Of a DNA stretch of 8,164 bases, positions 5,758 to 8,164 are shown one piece after another. The translations under genes and the position numbers were made by a program. Below the pieces are notes generated by a model. That model saw only the letters and a list, made by a program, of their open reading frames with translations. It searched no databases and was not told where the DNA came from. The stretch is from NCBI GenBank assembly GCA_001820485.1, contig MHPU01000030.1, positions 1-8,164 of the forward strand. Reading direction: 5' to 3'. This DNA comes from Candidatus Staskawiczbacteria bacterium RIFOXYD1_FULL_32_13. GTDB taxonomy: Bacteria > Patescibacteriota > Minisyncoccia > Minisyncoccales > Staskawiczbacteraceae. The first letter of the stretch is position 1. Each line of letters begins with the position of its first letter.

Positions 5758-5803
5758 AGTCGAACGGCTATAGCCATGAGCGAGCGAAGCGAGTCGAATG
5801 GCT
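5758..5803. repeat. GC-rich element B, with direct and inverted repeats, overlapping the tRNA 3' end
   Basis: Three symmetries are nested here. AGTCGAACGGCT (5758-5769) and AGTCGAATGGCT (5792-5803) are direct repeats with one mismatch, 34 bp apart. GGCTATAGCC (5766-5775) is a perfect palindrome. AGCCAT (5772-5777) pairs with ATGGCT (5798-5803) around a GAGCGAGCGAAGCGAG core. The right copy covers the CCA end, discriminator and last acceptor base of tRNA-Gln. The stem could also help end the tRNA transcript. Confidence 0.6.
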
Positions 5804-5872
5804 GCGAGACTAGGATTCGAACCTAGATAGCCAGGACCAAAACCTGGAGTCCTACCATTAGACGATCTCGCA
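5799..5872 (-). tRNA. tRNA-Gln (anticodon TTG)
   Basis: A full cloverleaf can be folded on the minus strand: acceptor TGCGAGA/TCTCGCA, D arm GTCT...GGAC with the loop AATGGTA, anticodon stem CCAGG/CCTGG around loop TTTTGGT (anticodon TTG at 5838-5840, reading CAA/CAG), a short CTATC variable loop, and T arm TAGG-TTCGAAT-CCTA. Discriminator G and an encoded CCA complete 74 nt. CAA is the Gln codon used throughout the array. No second copy of its 3' half is present in the window. Confidence 0.95.
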
Positions 5873-5874
5873 AT

Positions 5875-5910
5875 AAAAAAATGCTATTTTATTAATATAG
5901 CATCTTTTTT
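5875..5910 (-). terminator. Intrinsic terminator after the Cys-rich/PKD gene (possibly two-way)
   Basis: ATGCTAT (5881-5887) pairs with ATAGCAT (5897-5903) around a 9-nt loop. On the minus strand the stem is followed by a T run (A's at 5875-5880), suited to end transcription of the large gene that stops at 5925. On the plus strand a T run also follows (5905-5910), so it could work both ways. It lies only a few bases before the tRNA. Confidence 0.75.
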
Positions 5911-5922
5911 ATTTTTTTGCAA
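5894..5922 (-). promoter_or_regulatory. Candidate promoter of tRNA-Gln inside the terminator region
   Basis: On the minus strand TTGCAA (5922-5917) and TATATT (5899-5894) are spaced by 17 bp and would start transcription about 15-20 nt before the tRNA. The -10 overlaps the terminator hairpin of the preceding gene. Since a terminator separates the tRNA from that gene, a promoter here is expected; the boxes themselves are a weak match in AT-rich DNA. Confidence 0.35.
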
Positions 5923-5924
5923 TT

Positions 5925-8164
5925 TTAATATGGTGGAATTTCTTTAAACTTTGGAAGTTCAGTACTAGTTTCATTTCTAACTGATATATTTTTTGTAGAA
6001 GAACAACAATTAATTTCATCACAGACTTGAAGTGTTGATGTAAATATTCCATCACTTGTATAAGTGTGGAAAATATCTCCAGATTTATTAGATGTAGAAT
6101 TATCTCCAAATGTCCAAGTATATCCATAAGGCAAACCTTTACAAGCATAAGGACCACTTTCAGTATAACAAACTGACATATCTCCAAAATAAACATCTTC
6201 ATCAATAACTGCAGTTTCTGGCAAAATATTAAAGTCAACTATTGGAGCCGGGTGTACATATCCGTAAATATATGCTTCCTTTAAATTTGGATCTGTAGTC
6301 CCTATTAAACCATCATAATAAACCCAATCAGAACTCAAATCTTTTTTATATTCCTGAACCATAACTCTCCAATAATATGGAATTCCATATTTAATGAAAT
6401 CTCCTGCAATCATTGTTGGTTGATTTTTTACATAAACCATTTGTTCATTATTAGAACTAAAGCCAGATGTTAATCTATCAAAAAATCTATCAACTTCAGG
6501 AGAAGAGAAATCAGAATTATCATCAACCTGAAATTTAAAATTCTTTTGACTTCCGTCTTCAAGATCTTGATATGTCCAACTAAAATATGCTATTCCAACA
6601 TAAGGAATTTCTGTACAATAATTTCCTTCATCAGCTCGGAGATTTGTAATAGAAGGTGGAGTGTTTATCTCACAATCAATCTCACTATTATATAAACTAC
6701 ATTCATTTATTCCAATTTCATCTACAATATAACATGACTCAAACTCAAAATTACATTCTGTGTGGTATGAACAATTAGTATCTGTTTGACACCTATCTTC
6801 ACCTTCACCGATTAAACAAACGCACTGTCCATTTACACATTCTGTATGATTCCCACTTGAACAACAAGCTTCTTGATCAAAACATAAAAAATTACAATCT
6901 CCTTCCAATAAACAATCAGACATTACACACTGATTATCTATACATTCTGTTTTTTTGGCACAGATTGGAGAAGACTCACAATCTAAATCTTCTGAACATT
7001 CATTAATAAACCCAGAGCCGGATTCTTCAGTACATGAACAAATTCCTTGTGAATATCCACAAACAGTGTGCGTACAATCTAAATCAAGGAAACATTCATC
7101 AAATCCAAGCCCGCTAACAACTTCACATTGATCTAATTCATTACATATATTATGAGATTCTAAACATTCTATTGGGAGCAATGGATCACAACTAACATTA
7201 CCAAAAGCAAATTCTGAACATTGTTTATCAGTGGTGCAATAACTTGGACAAGGATCATCTGCACAGACTGGCATTCCATTTGGACATAATGTTGGAATTT
7301 CTTCACAACAATCAGTAAATTCTTGACATTCATCTGGCGGACATCCTTCTATTGGACATCCAACCGATTCACAAGTCTGTATAGAACAAACATTATATGT
7401 TTCAATATCTGAGCAAAATGTATCATCAAAGCACCAATTTAAAGATGATCCCTCTAATACGCAACTTTGAGCTTGAACTCCTTCTCCACAACAAGTACAT
7501 TCTAATCCTGTGTCTCCTTTGCAAGTATCAATTCCCATACCAGAAACTACTTCGCATTTACAATTTTCTGTATTACATTCGTTATGAGTGAATGTAGGAC
7601 ACATATTGTTTTCTGGATCACAAGGTTCAAGACTATCTGCAGTTTCAGTGCAAGCTCCATCAAATGTACAATAAGTAGGACAAGGATTTTCTGTGCAAAC
7701 CTCTGAACCATCAGCACAGATTTTGGTTCCTGATGCACAACAATTTAAATCATCTGTGCAATCATCTATAGGACAACCTTCTTGCGGACAAGTTAATGTA
7801 TCGCAAGTATTAGCTCCATTAGGCTGTGCTGTACATACATTGTATGTTTGGCAATCTGTATCTGTACTGCATAAACCTTCAGTTCCTCCAAAGATACAAG
7901 AGAAGGCTTGGCAGGCAAAACAATCTGATGTTTCAAAACAAGGTTCACCTGTTCCTTCTGCATCACAAGCTTGAGTTAAAGAATTACATTTTGTTTCTGA
8001 ACAATAAGCATTGTCTAAACAGAATATTCCTGAGCTGTTTTCAATTTCACAAGTTTGAGCTAATACATTACAACAAGTACATTCTAATCCTGTGTCTCCT
8101 TTGCAAGTATCAATTCCCATACCAGAAACTACTTCGCATTTACAATTTTCTGTATTACATTCGT
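5925..8164 (-). CDS. Large secreted Cys-rich repeat protein with fibronectin-like and PKD domains (3' part of gene)
   Basis: The frame is open to the right edge, so the N-terminus (and any signal peptide) is outside; the Met at 8120 is internal, as it lies inside a repeat found again 194 codons later. About 745 residues are visible. Counting from that Met: residues 1-483 hold 79 cysteines in repeats built on C-x-C-E-V-V-S-G-x-G-x-D-x-C, TYNVC, GCPI-x-x-C and C-x-x-D-x-D-C phrases; 488-608 form a fibronectin-III/Ig-like beta domain (PPSITNL, FSWTYQD, FQVDDNSDFS, YYWRV); 624-716 form a PKD domain with the hallmark YTWTFGD (667-673). The chain ends 15 residues later with no membrane anchor or sorting motif. 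Such proteins are exported and held by disulfides; a cell-surface or adhesive role is inference. It is followed by a terminator and then tRNA-Gln. Confidence 0.85.
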   Translation of the reverse strand, partial: ECNTENCKCEVVSGMGIDTCKGDTGLECTCCNVLAQTCEIENSSGIFCLDNAYCSETKCNSLTQACDAEGTGEPCFETSDCFACQAFSCIFGGTEGLCSTDTDCQTYNVCTAQPNGANTCDTLTCPQEGCPIDDCTDDLNCCASGTKICADGSEVCTENPCPTYCTFDGACTETADSLEPCDPENNMCPTFTHNECNTENCKCEVVSGMGIDTCKGDTGLECTCCGEGVQAQSCVLEGSSLNWCFDDTFCSDIETYNVCSIQTCESVGCPIEGCPPDECQEFTDCCEEIPTLCPNGMPVCADDPCPSYCTTDKQCSEFAFGNVSCDPLLPIECLESHNICNELDQCEVVSGLGFDECFLDLDCTHTVCGYSQGICSCTEESGSGFINECSEDLDCESSPICAKKTECIDNQCVMSDCLLEGDCNFLCFDQEACCSSGNHTECVNGQCVCLIGEGEDRCQTDTNCSYHTECNFEFESCYIVDEIGINECSLYNSEIDCEINTPPSITNLRADEGNYCTEIPYVGIAYFSWTYQDLEDGSQKNFKFQVDDNSDFSSPEVDRFFDRLTSGFSSNNEQMVYVKNQPTMIAGDFIKYGIPYYWRVMVQEYKKDLSSDWVYYDGLIGTTDPNLKEAYIYGYVHPAPIVDFNILPETAVIDEDVYFGDMSVCYTESGPYACKGLPYGYTWTFGDNSTSNKSGDIFHTYTSDGIFTSTLQVCDEINCCSSTKNISVRNETSTELPKFKEIPPY
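7488..7582. repeat. 95-bp exact direct repeat, inner copy
   Basis: This stretch is identical to 8070-8164, 582 bp (194 codons) away, and codes for the ECNTENCKCEVVSG-GIDTCKGDTG-LECTCC segment of the Cys-rich region. The exact identity at DNA level, against clearly diverged flanking repeats, indicates recent duplication or conversion of this segment. Confidence 0.95.
8070..8164. repeat. 95-bp exact direct repeat, copy cut by the window edge
   Basis: Identical to 7488-7582 over its whole visible length. Identity is still unbroken at the last base, so the true repeat may be longer. After the shared block the two copies diverge on the downstream coding side (CCNVLAQTC versus CCGEGVQAQSC). Confidence 0.95.

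Noticed and set aside
5909..6238. Frame of 109 codons inside the PKD region
   Set aside because: It is an out-of-frame shadow on the same strand as the large gene, whose PKD and fibronectin-like motifs fix the true frame.
7693..7974. Plus-strand frame of 93 codons opposite the Cys-rich region
   Set aside because: Its residues mirror the Cys-rich repeats on the other strand and it carries no independent signal.
8118..8120. Met codon as the start of the Cys-rich protein
   Set aside because: The frame continues to the window edge, and the residues before this Met (CKCEVVSG) recur before the same Met-Gly-Ile-Asp inside the gene, so it is an internal residue.
1..8164. UGA recoded as Gly, as in some Patescibacteria
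   Set aside because: All genes read through cleanly with the standard code and array genes end at the same motif with TAA or TAG. No gene uses TGA as a stop, so the window cannot fully exclude recoding, but nothing requires it.

Overview
The window looks like AT-rich DNA from a small-genome bacterium, most likely of the Candidate Phyla Radiation (Patescibacteria). This is inferred from four things: short AT-only gene spacers with no Shine-Dalgarno sequences, many unrecognisable small genes, a one-domain GIY-YIG nuclease set among GC-rich palindromic repeats, and a secreted Cys-rich protein with a PKD domain. The T-tract hairpin terminators and a tRNA with an encoded CCA end favour bacteria over archaea. 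The standard code reads every gene; all complete genes stop with TAA except one TAG.

Layout. At the left edge (1-108, minus) is the first 36 codons of an unrecognised acidic protein. A short AT-rich divergent region (109-194) holds a 19-bp dyad that overlaps a promoter candidate. From 195 to 5173 (plus) runs a compact array of seven tandem paralogues, 139-289 aa, separated by 9-16 nt, closed by a clear intrinsic terminator (5189-5212). All seven share an N-terminal block (consensus KFNPD..LNIHEL) and a C-terminal tail (P-E-x-K-Q-F), but their cores differ. Two core types occur in the order B-A-A-A-B-A-A. This is the best candidate here for an undescribed system; its function cannot be read from sequence.

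The middle (5213-5872) holds structured and palindromic DNA, a 90-aa GIY-YIG endonuclease gene (minus) with related GC-rich elements on both sides, and tRNA-Gln(TTG) (minus), whose 3' CCA end lies inside a 12-bp direct repeat.

The right side (5925-8164, minus) is the 3' part of a large gene for a secreted protein: a Cys-rich tandem-repeat region, a fibronectin-III-like domain and a C-terminal PKD domain. A hairpin terminator separates it from the tRNA. The window ends inside a 95-bp exact repeat of this gene, so the gene continues beyond the edge. No stretch over 300 bases lacks a gene; the longest gaps are 5174-5376 and 5650-5798.
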